Notes: generated by a model from the sequence alone, not told the origin. A stretch of DNA of 64,000 nt from Mastigocoleus testarum BC008 (GCF_001456025.1 NZ_LMTZ01000093.1:77158-141157); one strand, 5' to 3'. Shown: positions 46,371 through 56,091, counted from the stretch's first letter. Numbers and translations are program-made.

Positions 46371-47525
46371 ATGGCATTTACTGGTTATTTATCACAATTT
46401 TCTTTACCAGAGTTATTTCGGTTTTTAGAAGAAGGATATAAAACTGGTTTACTCACAATTCGTAAATTAAATTCTAACTATTCACAATCTAACTATTCAC
46501 AATCTAACTATTCGCCTTCCACTGACTCAAGTTCTAATAATTTACATCCTAATTTAACAACTGAAACTCATTATATTTGGTTGCAACAGGGTCGTATATT
46601 AGCTGCAGCTGAATCTTTAGATAATCAGGGTTTAATATCAATACTTTCCAAGCGAGGCTGGAATAAGAGTAACTTAACTTTGAAGGATTTTGAGGAACAT
46701 TCTTCCACTAAAACAACAATGGGTTTGTATCTCAAATCTCAAGGGATAGTCAAAGCAGAACAGTTGATGCTTTTATTTCGCGCTCAAGTAACAGAAAAAA
46801 TTTCACCTTTGTTTGAGCTTAATAATGCAGAGTTCAATTTTGAAGAAAATTCTCCCCTTCCATTAGCGGAAATGACTGGTTTAAGTATACCTGCAACGGA
46901 AGCTACGCTTATGGGTTTGCGTAATTTAGAAGAGTGGAATCAACTATCAGCAAAACTACCAGATCCAACCTCTAGCATTTTGGCTAAGACCCAAGAAAGA
47001 CCAAAAATCCGCTTAGAGCATAAAGAATCCCAAGTATGGAAACGTGCGAATGGTAATTCATCTGTACGGGAAATATCCGAAGAACTTAAGTTTCCTCTAG
47101 AAAAGGTACAGCAAATAGCTTTTCGATTAATTGTTAGTAATTTAGTTGAAGAAGTTTTTATGCTAAAGGGTAGTAATAGTCTCGGAAGTAGGGATAAGTT
47201 AGGGGAGCAACTGCAGAGTCATAGCAGTAATAATGATAAGGTAAAAGTCTTTTCTGAAACAGATACTTTAAGTAAGGTTGCAGAAGCTAAAGACACAGAG
47301 AACAAAGTCAAAGAACTTCAATACCAGCAAAATACTCAACATTTGAGTACTCAAAATTTAGTAAATTCATCATACTCAAAATTATCTCAAACAAAAAAAC
47401 AGGAAAATAGTTCTGTTACGAGCCCAAAATTAGAAACAGAACTCGGCACTATAAGTAAAACTAATATGAGTCAATCTTTTCTCCAAAATTTAGTTGGTTT
47501 TCTCCAGAAAAAAATTGAAAATTAA
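46371..47525 (+). CDS. PATAN/DUF4388 domain protein
   Basis: 384 aa from ATG 46371, 4 nt after AAGGGA; a longer frame to 46356 lacks a ribosome site. The N-terminal PATAN/DUF4388 domain begins MAFTGYLSQFSLPELFRFLE and contains THYIWLQQGRILAA and LGLYLKSQG-like elements, as in PatA-type regulators. An in-frame repeat SNYSQSNYSQSNYS interrupts it. A helical region (about 210-275) follows, then a Ser/Gln/Lys-rich tail. There is no receiver domain. It is likely an output or adaptor partner of the roadblock-GTPase pair upstream. Confidence 0.8.
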   Translation: MAFTGYLSQFSLPELFRFLEEGYKTGLLTIRKLNSNYSQSNYSQSNYSPSTDSSSNNLHPNLTTETHYIWLQQGRILAAAESLDNQGLISILSKRGWNKSNLTLKDFEEHSSTKTTMGLYLKSQGIVKAEQLMLLFRAQVTEKISPLFELNNAEFNFEENSPLPLAEMTGLSIPATEATLMGLRNLEEWNQLSAKLPDPTSSILAKTQERPKIRLEHKESQVWKRANGNSSVREISEELKFPLEKVQQIAFRLIVSNLVEEVFMLKGSNSLGSRDKLGEQLQSHSSNNDKVKVFSETDTLSKVAEAKDTENKVKELQYQQNTQHLSTQNLVNSSYSKLSQTKKQENSSVTSPKLETELGTISKTNMSQSFLQNLVGFLQKKIEN

Positions 47526-47763
47526 AATTATCTTTTGTTTGGAAGCAATTGAAAGGATTTTTTGATGAATTCATCTTGAGAAGCCAATATCATCACTACA
47601 AATATTTTGAGGTTTAACGACCTAATTTATCATTGGTTAATATCAAGTCAGTGTTCTCAATATTTCTAGGTAAAGTTATTTAATACGAACAGCGATTATG
47701 CTTAGACTACACTTAACTCCAGTGTTATGGTGTGTTATGTAATCTTAGATAAATTAAGGTAAA

Positions 47764-49992
47764 ATGCCTTCTAGAGCGGAGCAGGTCGCCAACATAGTTG
47801 AGCGTAGATCGCGCTATCTTCCGGAAAAAATCGCCACAGTTGAGAAAAAGCTTCAGGCAGAAGCATCAGCGTTGTACAATTTAGAAACTCAACGAGAAGC
47901 GTTACTGCAAGACAACACTAATAATCAAGTCTTAGAAGATCTAAAGGCGATTGATTTTGGTGATATTCAATCTGGTATTAATTCTGAATTAATTGTACTG
48001 TCTAAACTTAGGAGCAGATTTTCCAGGAATACCCTAAACATTGGCGTTATGGGGTTGATGGGACAAGGAAAAAGTACCTTACTCAAAAGTTTAAGTGGAC
48101 TTAGCGATCGCGAAATTCCTGCTTATGAAGGAGCAGCTTGTACAGCGGTTCGGAGTGTGGTTTGCAATCAAGTAGGTTCTGTTCAAGTTAGAGTTATTCT
48201 CCATTCAGAAAAAACTTTTTTAGAGGAAGTAATTCTTCCTTACTACAGAACGCTCAAACTCAAGCCCGAACCGTGCAACTTGAATGAATTCGCTCTAGCA
48301 TCTCTACCAGAACAAGCACCCGTTGGAGCGACGGATGAAGCAGTTTATCAACATCTACTATCTGACTATTTCCAAAACTTAGAACAATATCGACATTTAA
48401 TTGTTCCGGGAATAGAACCTCAACAGAAAGTTATACCTGTAGAGGAAGTCGCTGAATATGTGAGACAAGAACGCAATACCCAGGGAAAACTGATTACCTT
48501 CAAACATTTAGCTGTGCGCGAAGTTAATATCTTTTGTCCTTTTGAAAATCCTGATGTTGGTCAAATTGCTCTAGTTGATATTCCCGGTTTGGGAGATTCT
48601 AAACTGGGTGATGAAACGGTAATGCTAGAAACCCTGGGAAAAGCTGTAGATGTTGTCCTATTTATTACTAGACCAGATCCGCAACGCTACCAATGGCGTA
48701 AAGTTGACACAGACCTTTATGATACTGCTGCTCGAGAGTTAAATAATCTTGCAGGTAGAGCATTTATGGTTATTAACCATAGCCAAAGAACAGACAATAT
48801 GCATGCTTGTAGGGCTCTCAAGGATAGCTTGCAAATGCAAGTAGTCAGTTGTGAAATTGCTGATTGCTCAAACTCTGATGATGCTAACCAAGTCTTTGAT
48901 CGCATTCTTAATTACTTGGCAGAGCATATTTTAGAAATTGATCAAGAGTATGCTCGGCAAAGCCAAGAACGGTTGCTGAAAATTCAGCAAGATATCGATT
49001 TAATTATACAGTCTGCTCGGAAAGTCTTTAGCGGTACTGACAATAATTTATCCAGGATGATTGATGATACCTATGATGATTTGTTCGGTACTGATCGAGA
49101 TGGATGGTGGCGAGAAATCACCATTGCTTTCCAAAATTTAAGACTGGAATTTGCAAAGCGCTGTCAATTACCATCCCATAGTTTGGAATCCAGTATTGAG
49201 AGAGTTTATCAAAATTGTAAGGAAAATGCTGGAATTTTAACTGCTGACGATCCTGAAAATGAAATTAATCAGCAGATTCAAGCTAGTAACCCGATGAAAG
49301 CTTACGGTGATTACCGCGACTTGCTGCGTACTCTACTTTCCGATCGCTTTAACAATTTAGATGAGGGACTAAAAGAGTCAACTGACGAAGTCAAAGCACG
49401 AATAGCAGAGATTTTAATCACATCGGGAAAATTAAGTATATTTCCTAATTATTCAGCAGACTCAGAATTCATCAAAGCTTTTAGAGAATTCTTGGAACAA
49501 GAACATTCAGACTTGAGAAGACTTCTGCTAGGTTTCCAAATCATTGATAGTTTTGAACTTTCCTACAGTGGCTTAATTGAACCACAAATTTATCAACATT
49601 TGGTTGAACTTAGTAATATTCAACTTCCCAATGACGAACCTCAAGATGTAACTTTAAAAGTTGGACCAAATACCAATGCTGACTTGATTTTCAATGCCCT
49701 ACAGATTGACTACGACCGTACAGTTGCCAGAATTAAAGCTGCTTTAGAAGAGCTAATTTATCAACCCAGCATTGCTGCTTACGCAAGAATTGAAAAGTTT
49801 ATTGATAATATTATTTATCACAAAGAAGCTCAGAAAGATTGGAAAAAATTTCTCCGGCGAGTAAGAACTAAAGTCTGGGCACAGGAAATTGGCAAACTTG
49901 AACAAGAACAAAAGCTTCAACAGGACTGGTTGAATAGTGTTAATAAATTAGAAGAGGTTAATCGTGTAGAAACAATTCAATTTTTAACTTGA
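47764..49992 (+). CDS. Dynamin-like large GTPase
   Basis: 742 aa. N-terminal helices (1-90), then G1 GLMGQGKST (97-105), a switch-like GAACTAVRSVV and G3 DIPGLGDSK (273-281); FITRPD and VINHSQR are near the expected G4 position, where no classical NKxD is seen. The last 350 residues are helical with coiled-coil patterns, as in the stalk of bacterial dynamin-like proteins. Such GTPases bind and reshape membranes or act as defence sensors. It is the first of four + strand genes (47764-52829), with a 77-nt gap to the next one. Function here is unknown. Confidence 0.78.
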   Translation: MPSRAEQVANIVERRSRYLPEKIATVEKKLQAEASALYNLETQREALLQDNTNNQVLEDLKAIDFGDIQSGINSELIVLSKLRSRFSRNTLNIGVMGLMGQGKSTLLKSLSGLSDREIPAYEGAACTAVRSVVCNQVGSVQVRVILHSEKTFLEEVILPYYRTLKLKPEPCNLNEFALASLPEQAPVGATDEAVYQHLLSDYFQNLEQYRHLIVPGIEPQQKVIPVEEVAEYVRQERNTQGKLITFKHLAVREVNIFCPFENPDVGQIALVDIPGLGDSKLGDETVMLETLGKAVDVVLFITRPDPQRYQWRKVDTDLYDTAARELNNLAGRAFMVINHSQRTDNMHACRALKDSLQMQVVSCEIADCSNSDDANQVFDRILNYLAEHILEIDQEYARQSQERLLKIQQDIDLIIQSARKVFSGTDNNLSRMIDDTYDDLFGTDRDGWWREITIAFQNLRLEFAKRCQLPSHSLESSIERVYQNCKENAGILTADDPENEINQQIQASNPMKAYGDYRDLLRTLLSDRFNNLDEGLKESTDEVKARIAEILITSGKLSIFPNYSADSEFIKAFREFLEQEHSDLRRLLLGFQIIDSFELSYSGLIEPQIYQHLVELSNIQLPNDEPQDVTLKVGPNTNADLIFNALQIDYDRTVARIKAALEELIYQPSIAAYARIEKFIDNIIYHKEAQKDWKKFLRRVRTKVWAQEIGKLEQEQKLQQDWLNSVNKLEEVNRVETIQFLT

Positions 49993-50069
49993 ATTTTCCA
50001 ACTACCGGTTGATTTATAAAATTTTCTTAACACAGATAAAACTTTATTGTTCAGCCCGGATTTGTTTTT

Positions 50070-51335
50070 ATGAGTAATTTGCAAGAACTAAATATTATCA
50101 TGCTTGCACCTAGAGGGGTTGGCAAGACCAGTTTGTTAGCCGCGATGCACGAAGAATTTGATAAAACCTTTGATAGTGCGGGGCTGACAACATGGGTAAG
50201 TGACAGTAAAACATTAGATGCGATCGAGGAATGTAAACGTCAGCTCCGAAATATGGACTACCGGTTACAGAAGCTAGTTGAACCAACCCCACCCCAACTT
50301 AATCCTTGGGAAGATGAAGGATTTTTTTTTGAAGTGGGAAGTGGCGGTAAAAAGTTCATGAAAATTCGCTTTACCGATCCTTCTGGAGAATATTTTAAAC
50401 CGACTGCGACTCCCGATCAAAAGGAGTATGTCAAGCAACAGTTAAATCAATGTGATGCGGTGATTATTCCTATTGATGCAACTGCTTTGATGGAAAAGAA
50501 AACAGGGAGAACGAAGAATACAGAAATTGGACCTTGGCATGAAACAAAAAATGATCCTGTTCGTATTACCAAACTATTAAAAGATGCCTATGAAAGTTTA
50601 ACAAGACCCAGGCTGGTTGTCCTAGCCCCATTAAAGTGTGAAAGTTACATGAAAACCGACAAGGATGCTAACGATTTACTTGATCGCATCAAGATCGGCT
50701 ATCGGGAATTATTAGATTTCTTCAAACAAGATGAGCAGTACCCCAAAGTCGCAGTAGTGGTAACACCCGTGCAAACCATCGGACACATTGCTTTCTCCCA
50801 TGCTGAAACCATTGATGGTTACACTCGGGTCTTTTACCATAAAGTACCCCTAGATGCGCCTTATGCACCAAAAGATGGAGACCAACCGCTGCGCTATGTA
50901 TTGCGGTTTTTGTTGAATGTATCCAATCAAAGTCTCAAGTTAGAATTGGAACGAGCAAAAGAAAACCTTGATGAACTTGAAAAAGAAGTTGGCGTTCAAG
51001 AAGATCGAGTTGATAGCGCCCAACGCAGGCTTAATCTAGCAGAACAGCGCCTGAATCAGCGCAATCAACTTTGGGGACCCTTGAGGCTCATAGCTAACTT
51101 TTTCGATGACGTTCATACAAGTCATAGTGAAGCTAATGACAATTATACGGATCGAGTAGATGCTTTAAAAGAGACACAAGAGCAAAAGTTTGCCGTTCAA
51201 GGTAAAGCAGATGCTACAGAAGCTCAGATCCAAGCTTTTAACGCAGCTATTTCCAAATTTGCCATTGATTGTAAACAAGAACGGGGCTTTGCGATTTTGC
51301 AAGGTAGAGCTAAATGGTTACCAATACCTAGATGA
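50070..51335 (+). CDS. P-loop NTPase with coiled-coil C-terminus
   Basis: 421 aa. G1/Walker A LAPRGVGKTS lies at residues 12-21; a DPSGEYF near 110 resembles a G3 region; VIIPIDATALM and LVVLAPLKCE follow as core strands. The C-terminal third has two coiled-coil stretches (about 285-345 and 360-385) with Gln/Arg/Glu heptads. This is a TRAFAC-like GTPase or ATPase of unknown class. Its position right after the dynamin-like gene suggests a common complex; inferred. Confidence 0.7.
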   Translation: MSNLQELNIIMLAPRGVGKTSLLAAMHEEFDKTFDSAGLTTWVSDSKTLDAIEECKRQLRNMDYRLQKLVEPTPPQLNPWEDEGFFFEVGSGGKKFMKIRFTDPSGEYFKPTATPDQKEYVKQQLNQCDAVIIPIDATALMEKKTGRTKNTEIGPWHETKNDPVRITKLLKDAYESLTRPRLVVLAPLKCESYMKTDKDANDLLDRIKIGYRELLDFFKQDEQYPKVAVVVTPVQTIGHIAFSHAETIDGYTRVFYHKVPLDAPYAPKDGDQPLRYVLRFLLNVSNQSLKLELERAKENLDELEKEVGVQEDRVDSAQRRLNLAEQRLNQRNQLWGPLRLIANFFDDVHTSHSEANDNYTDRVDALKETQEQKFAVQGKADATEAQIQAFNAAISKFAIDCKQERGFAILQGRAKWLPIPR

Positions 51336-51369
51336 AAAATCTCTAAATTAATGATAATGTGAGGCTCCT

Positions 51370-52392
51370 ATGAGTCATAGTCAAGTAGAAATTTACGTTA
51401 GAAGTTCTCCATTAGGCGAAGTTGGTATTCATTGGCGCAATATCAGCAAACCCGAACAGCCGAAGGAAGAGCCAGATGTGCTTAAGCAAAAAGTTATTGA
51501 GAGAAATGACGGTAAACAGGTAACAATTAATTCTCCAATCAATGATACTAAGCCGTTCCTTATTTTGGCTCGATATCAAAATAAAGTACTCCTAGAACTC
51601 ACTGGACTGGATGCAGCAGAAGCTCGCTCGAGAAAAATGGGGCGGAGAATTTCTGAAATCGTTCTGTGGGTTGGCGATGATTCACCAGAAACAGAGTCTC
51701 AACTAAGAAAACTAGCTGCTTGTGCTTTACTAAGTTTTTGGTCAAAAGAGTCAACTTTTTTGAGCGCAATTCGTAGTTCAATTGACTTTGATGGACTCAA
51801 TGGTTTTAAAGTTAATACCCAACAAATTGAAGAGTTATACGCTGACGCTAACACCCATTTAGATCGCCTGCTGTCAAAAGTATCCCCGAAAGTTGTTAAT
51901 ATTTCTGAGTCAGTTTGGTCAACCCCGAAAACAATTGATATCGAAAGCGAATTATACAATCTGGTAAACCAAATTAATCAGACTTCCTTACCTGAAACCA
52001 AGCAACCTGTAGTAGTAGTTACTGAGTTCAAACAAGAGAGCGATCGACAACAAATTATTTACAAAGGTAATATTTGGGTTGAAAAAAAAAGACCACCAGC
52101 GCCAATCCCAGAACCAGTACCAACCCCAAAACCAGTACCACCTCCAGAACCAGTACCAACCCCAAAACCAGCAGCAAAAATTCGCCTAGTAATTTTGAGG
52201 ATTATTCTACCGATCCTAATCGCGCTAGCAATCTTGCTAATAACTCAAAGTCCAGTTCTAACTCCAACTCACAGTCCAAAACTAACTCCAACCCTAACTC
52301 CAACACCAATCCTAAATCCTCAGCCTGTAAAAACCCCGCTATCGCCCGACAATCAACCCCAGTCTTACCAAATTCAATCGCCAGACGCTTAA
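51370..52392 (+). CDS. Membrane-anchored hypothetical with Pro-rich linker
   Basis: 340 aa, GAGG just upstream of ATG 51370. Residues 1-230 are a folded domain I do not recognise (WVGDDSPETESQLRKLAACALL, read in pieces, and KVNTQQIEELYADA). A P-E-P-V-P-T-P-K-P linker (about 238-266) and one membrane span (about 268-290, IRLVILRIILPILIALAILL) follow, then a Thr/Pro-rich tail. A nine-A run at 52082-52090, inside codons for EKK, precedes the linker; a -1 shift there would enter a frame that is open for about 740 nt and reaches the next coding region. Third gene of the GTPase cassette. Confidence 0.65.
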   Translation: MSHSQVEIYVRSSPLGEVGIHWRNISKPEQPKEEPDVLKQKVIERNDGKQVTINSPINDTKPFLILARYQNKVLLELTGLDAAEARSRKMGRRISEIVLWVGDDSPETESQLRKLAACALLSFWSKESTFLSAIRSSIDFDGLNGFKVNTQQIEELYADANTHLDRLLSKVSPKVVNISESVWSTPKTIDIESELYNLVNQINQTSLPETKQPVVVVTEFKQESDRQQIIYKGNIWVEKKRPPAPIPEPVPTPKPVPPPEPVPTPKPAAKIRLVILRIILPILIALAILLITQSPVLTPTHSPKLTPTLTPTPILNPQPVKTPLSPDNQPQSYQIQSPDA

Positions 52393-52406
52393 CAGGAAAC
52401 GATTTT

Positions 52407-52829
52407 GATGTGGTGCATAACGCAATCAGTCCTTTGCTGGAAAAAGACGTTTATAAACTTTATCTTTTAATTGAAGCTTTAAAACGGATCGACAAAAATG
52501 AGAGTTCCCGTGGGACAACCAAGATATTGAATGATGTAGAGAAGTATCTTAAGCAATCCTTGAACTCTTTAAATACAGATGATTTAGAATCCTTACAAGA
52601 AGAATCTGGTGAATTACTCCAAAAATTCTATAGGTGGCTGATACAAGGATTTGAAATTCATACAGAGATAAATTATCTTAGCCCGAACCGCAAAAAAGAA
52701 CTGATAGCACTAGGTTACTTCTTGCAGGGAGAGTTATCAACACAAGAGGAATTCAGCTATATAAAAAAGGTTTTACGTTCTTATTTGGCAATAATTGAAA
52801 GATTCCGTAACCCTTCATCTACTCAGTAA
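52407..52829 (+). CDS. Helical hypothetical protein, possible frameshift extension
   Basis: 140 aa from GTG 52407 (GTG 52410 is an equally possible start); AGGAA at 52393-52397 is a fair ribosome site, 9 nt before GTG 52407. The product is helical (LLEKDVYKLYLLIEAL, YLKQSLNSLNTDDLESLQEE) and of unknown family. The same frame is open back to 52083 without an ATG and encodes a Ser/Thr/Asn/Pro-rich stretch, so it could also be the C-terminal domain of the preceding gene, joined through slippage at the nine-A run. It starts 14 nt after the upstream stop, so translational coupling is also possible. Confidence 0.6.
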   Translation, partial: DVVHNAISPLLEKDVYKLYLLIEALKRIDKNESSRGTTKILNDVEKYLKQSLNSLNTDDLESLQEESGELLQKFYRWLIQGFEIHTEINYLSPNRKKELIALGYFLQGELSTQEEFSYIKKVLRSYLAIIERFRNPSSTQ

Positions 52830-52894
52830 TAAGGTGTATTTAATTCATTTAAGCTGATTTTTTACACACACGACACACATGACAGCTTTATGAA

Positions 52895-53503
52895 TCAGCC
52901 GATTGGTAAATTTCCGGGATTTACTGCATGAATATATTCGCTACCCGATGCTGGAAAACCCCTTTGATAGCAAGCTTCATCAGGTTTACCCCAACCTAAT
53001 TGTAAAATTATTTCCAAGAAATCAGACTTTTCAAAAGCATTTAAAGTCGCCCATTCAGTTCTGAGAATAATTCTACCTACATCAACTCGCTCAATTTGTT
53101 TATGTTGTTTACCACTATTAAAACTCAAATATAAATCCATCCCCGGGGAAACTCGTTCCCAAAACTCTAGGATGGATTGTTTTGCTTCCTTTAAAATTTC
53201 CAAGTCACCGGAGATAGCAATTAATTGAGGATGAACTTCAGGATAGCGCAAAGTCTTACCTTTAACCTTTACTTCCTGTAAAATAATTCCAGAAACTTGG
53301 TATTCCCGTTGATAATCATGAATTGCGGCTTTAAATTCTTGATAAGCGGTAAATTTTTGCAGTCCATCTGTTCTGATAAATTGATCGATTACGGGATTAC
53401 CAGAAACAGTAACCTCTAACTTCAATCGTTCTCCTTTAAGACAAGCTTGGCGTTCGGAAGCCAAAATTTGAATTAAATCGTCAGTATTATAAACCTTTGA
53501 CAT
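52895..53503 (-). CDS. Conserved-type hypothetical protein (202 aa)
   Basis: 202 aa, soluble, no signal peptide, no recognisable domain. The protein is well ordered: YNTDDLIQILASERQACL at the start, MDLYLSFNSGKQHKQIERV in the middle, and a LGWGKPDEACYQRGFPASGSEY end. Similar proteins exist in other cyanobacteria, as far as I remember, without a known role. It faces the GTPase cassette convergently. Confidence 0.6.
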   Translation of the reverse strand: MSKVYNTDDLIQILASERQACLKGERLKLEVTVSGNPVIDQFIRTDGLQKFTAYQEFKAAIHDYQREYQVSGIILQEVKVKGKTLRYPEVHPQLIAISGDLEILKEAKQSILEFWERVSPGMDLYLSFNSGKQHKQIERVDVGRIILRTEWATLNAFEKSDFLEIILQLGWGKPDEACYQRGFPASGSEYIHAVNPGNLPIG

Positions 53504-53702
53504 CAGATCCCACTCTATCTGTCATTGGGTATTCAGCGATATAAACCAGTTAAACTTATTGTCCAATAAATTATTGTTTTCCCAGTCAACTTTTATTTAA
53601 ATCTATCAAACCATAGCAATATTATCTCTCAAGTCCCATTAATCTGTAGTATCTAATATAACTAAAAATTAAGGGGACAGACTGACTTGCCTGTCCAAAA
53701 AA

Positions 53703-54287
53703 TTATTGTGCTAACTCGCTACTGAACTCATTAAATGAGCGTCGCTTCAGTTCTATGGACTCAGTGCGTGGTAGTAAATCAAACACTCTCCTAAATTCAT
53801 CATCTATTTTTTCATAAGGTACTTGACCCTTCTCATTTAAGATTACATCTCCAGCCTTATTAAAAGCTACAACTTGGGGAACACCACCGGTATAGTAGTA
53901 ACCTGGTTCATTAGGGCTATAGGTTTTTTTCTGAGAGATGGTATCTACATCTACTGGAATAATCTCTACCGCCTTACCATAGTAAGCTTGAACTTGGGAA
54001 ACAACGATCGCATATTTTTTGCAATCACTGCTATCATCAACATAAAAAGTTAAAATTGCAGGCTTATGTTCTGCTAAAGCTTGTGCCAAGGTAGCTTGTG
54101 GTGGTACTAAAGAACCATTCCCGGCATACACCACAAAAATATTGCCGTCATACCTGTCATCATCAATACCTGCAAATGCTGGCTGAGTAAAGACGACGAG
54201 CAGAGAAAATAATATTGAGAAAAGCAACAAAAACTGCCGGAATCTACAAATAAATCGACGTAAGAATTGCAACCTGACTTGAATCAT
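53703..54287 (-). CDS. Thioredoxin-like protein, PSI accumulation factor type
   Basis: 194 aa from ATG 54285-54287, chosen over an upstream ATG because AAAGGTTG precedes it and a proper signal peptide begins there. Residues 18-39 form the hydrophobic signal ending AFA. The mature part is a thioredoxin-like fold with AILTFYVDDSSDCKKYA (the usual CxxC is reduced to a single Cys) and GGVPQVVAFNKAGDV, the cis-Pro loop. Cyanobacterial relatives are lumenal or thylakoid-bound proteins linked to photosystem I accumulation; this role is taken from memory of the family. Confidence 0.75.
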   Translation of the reverse strand: MIQVRLQFLRRFICRFRQFLLLFSILFSLLVVFTQPAFAGIDDDRYDGNIFVVYAGNGSLVPPQATLAQALAEHKPAILTFYVDDSSDCKKYAIVVSQVQAYYGKAVEIIPVDVDTISQKKTYSPNEPGYYYTGGVPQVVAFNKAGDVILNEKGQVPYEKIDDEFRRVFDLLPRTESIELKRRSFNEFSSELAQ

Positions 54288-54744
54288 TAAAACAACCTTT
54301 GCTTTGATATTTTCATGCTGAATTATGCTGACTAGGGAACTAATCGGTAGAAATATAATTACTTCCACTACTCATCAACTTTTAAGATAACGTTTAACAG
54401 TTAACAGTTTATGGCTAACGCCACGCCCTTACGGGCTATAGTTACCAGTTACCAGTTACCAGTTAATAATTTATGGTTAATGCCATATCATCAGTTAGCT
54501 GTTTTCTGTTCCCTATTAAAAGAAACAATGACAAATAAATTTTGTGATGTGAAGACTGGCTTTTTGATTAGGGATTGGTTAAACTCGCGCTTATTATAAG
54601 ACATGCCCGATTCATAATGTAGAAAGTACCATGCAGTACATTTACCTCAGATCGGGGATAAAGCTTTTGCTTAAAGCACAGTTAGGTATTCTGTTTCTAA
54701 TTCAAAACACTATAAACAACTATTGTTTGACTTGAGTACGTAAA
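54288..54744. other. 460-nt intergenic region with GTTACCA repeats
   Basis: Positions 54440-54466 carry GTTACCA heptamers (AGTTACC repeated), another STRR type. A small overlapping frame (54411-54599) is mostly repeat and not believable as a gene. Confidence 0.6.
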
Positions 54745-56082
54745 GTGGGAAAAGATATTCAATTTGCAGATAAGTTGCGATCGGGATTGGCGGTATCGGT
54801 CGCCAAAAGCGTCACCTTTTTTGTGCGATCGCTACGTTTAGGTGCAGCGTCAGTTTTACCTGGTTCTATCGCTCGTCGGATTGAACCGCAGCTTTTGACA
54901 TTATTAAGCCAGCAGGTAAAAAGTGGAATTATCTTGATTGCGGGGACAAATGGTAAAACTACTACTTCCCTACTATTAAGAAGCATTTTGGAACGTAAAG
55001 GATATCGAGTTGCACATAATGCAACGGGTGCAAATCTGGAAAATGGTTTAGTTACAGCGCTAATGGAGAGTGCAAATTCTGTTGGCGGTTTAAATGTAGA
55101 CTATGCCATTTTGGAAGTAGATGAAAATATTGTCCCCAAAGTACTTACTCCAATTCAACCAAAAATTATTCTTTGTTTAAACTTATTTCGCGACCAACTC
55201 GATCGCTATGGGGAAGTTGATAGTATTAGCAAACGCTGGACAAAAGTGATTTCTACCTTACCTGCAGATACGGTAGTTATTCCTAATGCTGACGATCCCA
55301 CTTTATGCTATCTCGGTCAGCAGTTGAAACAAAAAGTATCATTTTTTGGTTTAAGTGAACCCGAACAGTATTTAGAAAAAATCCAACACGCGGTTGATTC
55401 AATTTACTGTCCCCGTTGCGGACATTCTTTAGATTACCAAGGTGTGTACTTGTCCCATTTGGGAGATTTTACTTGTCCTAGTTGTGGTTTCAGTAAAAGT
55501 CAACCCACACTTAATAGCCAAGAATGGGAACAAGTTTTGGTTGGGTTATATAACAAATACAATACCTTGGCTGCGGCAACAGCTGCTGTTGAATTGGGAA
55601 TTGACGAAAAAACAATCCACAATACAATTCCAACTTTCCAAGCAGCATTTGGACGCGCAGAAGAATTAGAAATAGATGGTAAACGAGTAAGAATTTTATT
55701 ATCCAAAAACCCCGTTGGGACTAATGAAACCATTCGCGTAGTTACTCAAAGTAACGATAAAACCACCCTGCTGGTACTTAACGACCGAGTACAGGATGGT
55801 GAAGACGTATCTTGGATCTGGGATGTTGATACCGAAAAACTGGTTGAACGTGGTGGAACTCTAGTGGTTAGTGGCGATCGCGTTTACGATATGGCTTTAC
55901 GCCTGCGCTATAGCGAAAACACCGCTGACAGTAAGTTAAACCTAATAATCCAACAGGACTTAAAACAAGCAATTGATATAGCTTTAAAGAACACCCCAGA
56001 TGATGAGACATTACACATCTTACCGACATACACAGCGATGTTAGATGTGCGAGAAATCTTGACAGGGAAGAAGATACGGTGA
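54745..56082 (+). CDS. murT: Lipid II isoglutaminyl synthase, MurT subunit
   Basis: 445 aa, GTG start at 54745. Mur-ligase fold with ATP loop AGTNGKTTTSLLLR, EVDENIVP and NLFRDQLDRYGE; a Zn ribbon CPRCGH...CPSCGF (about 222-250) is characteristic of MurT, and the C-terminal DUF1727 has NDRVQDGEDVSWIWDVD. Together with GatD it amidates D-iGlu of lipid II to D-iGln. In many Gram-positive bacteria murT and gatD are adjacent; here gatD is 1.5 kb downstream on the same strand, with an unrelated - strand gene and a DinB gene in between. Confidence 0.95.
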   Translation: MGKDIQFADKLRSGLAVSVAKSVTFFVRSLRLGAASVLPGSIARRIEPQLLTLLSQQVKSGIILIAGTNGKTTTSLLLRSILERKGYRVAHNATGANLENGLVTALMESANSVGGLNVDYAILEVDENIVPKVLTPIQPKIILCLNLFRDQLDRYGEVDSISKRWTKVISTLPADTVVIPNADDPTLCYLGQQLKQKVSFFGLSEPEQYLEKIQHAVDSIYCPRCGHSLDYQGVYLSHLGDFTCPSCGFSKSQPTLNSQEWEQVLVGLYNKYNTLAAATAAVELGIDEKTIHNTIPTFQAAFGRAEELEIDGKRVRILLSKNPVGTNETIRVVTQSNDKTTLLVLNDRVQDGEDVSWIWDVDTEKLVERGGTLVVSGDRVYDMALRLRYSENTADSKLNLIIQQDLKQAIDIALKNTPDDETLHILPTYTAMLDVREILTGKKIR

Positions 56083-56091
56083 TTTGGGGAA

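Noticed and set aside
54411..54599. 62-aa frame upstream of murT
   Set aside because: It runs through GTTACCA repeat units and has no ribosome site or conserved-looking sequence.
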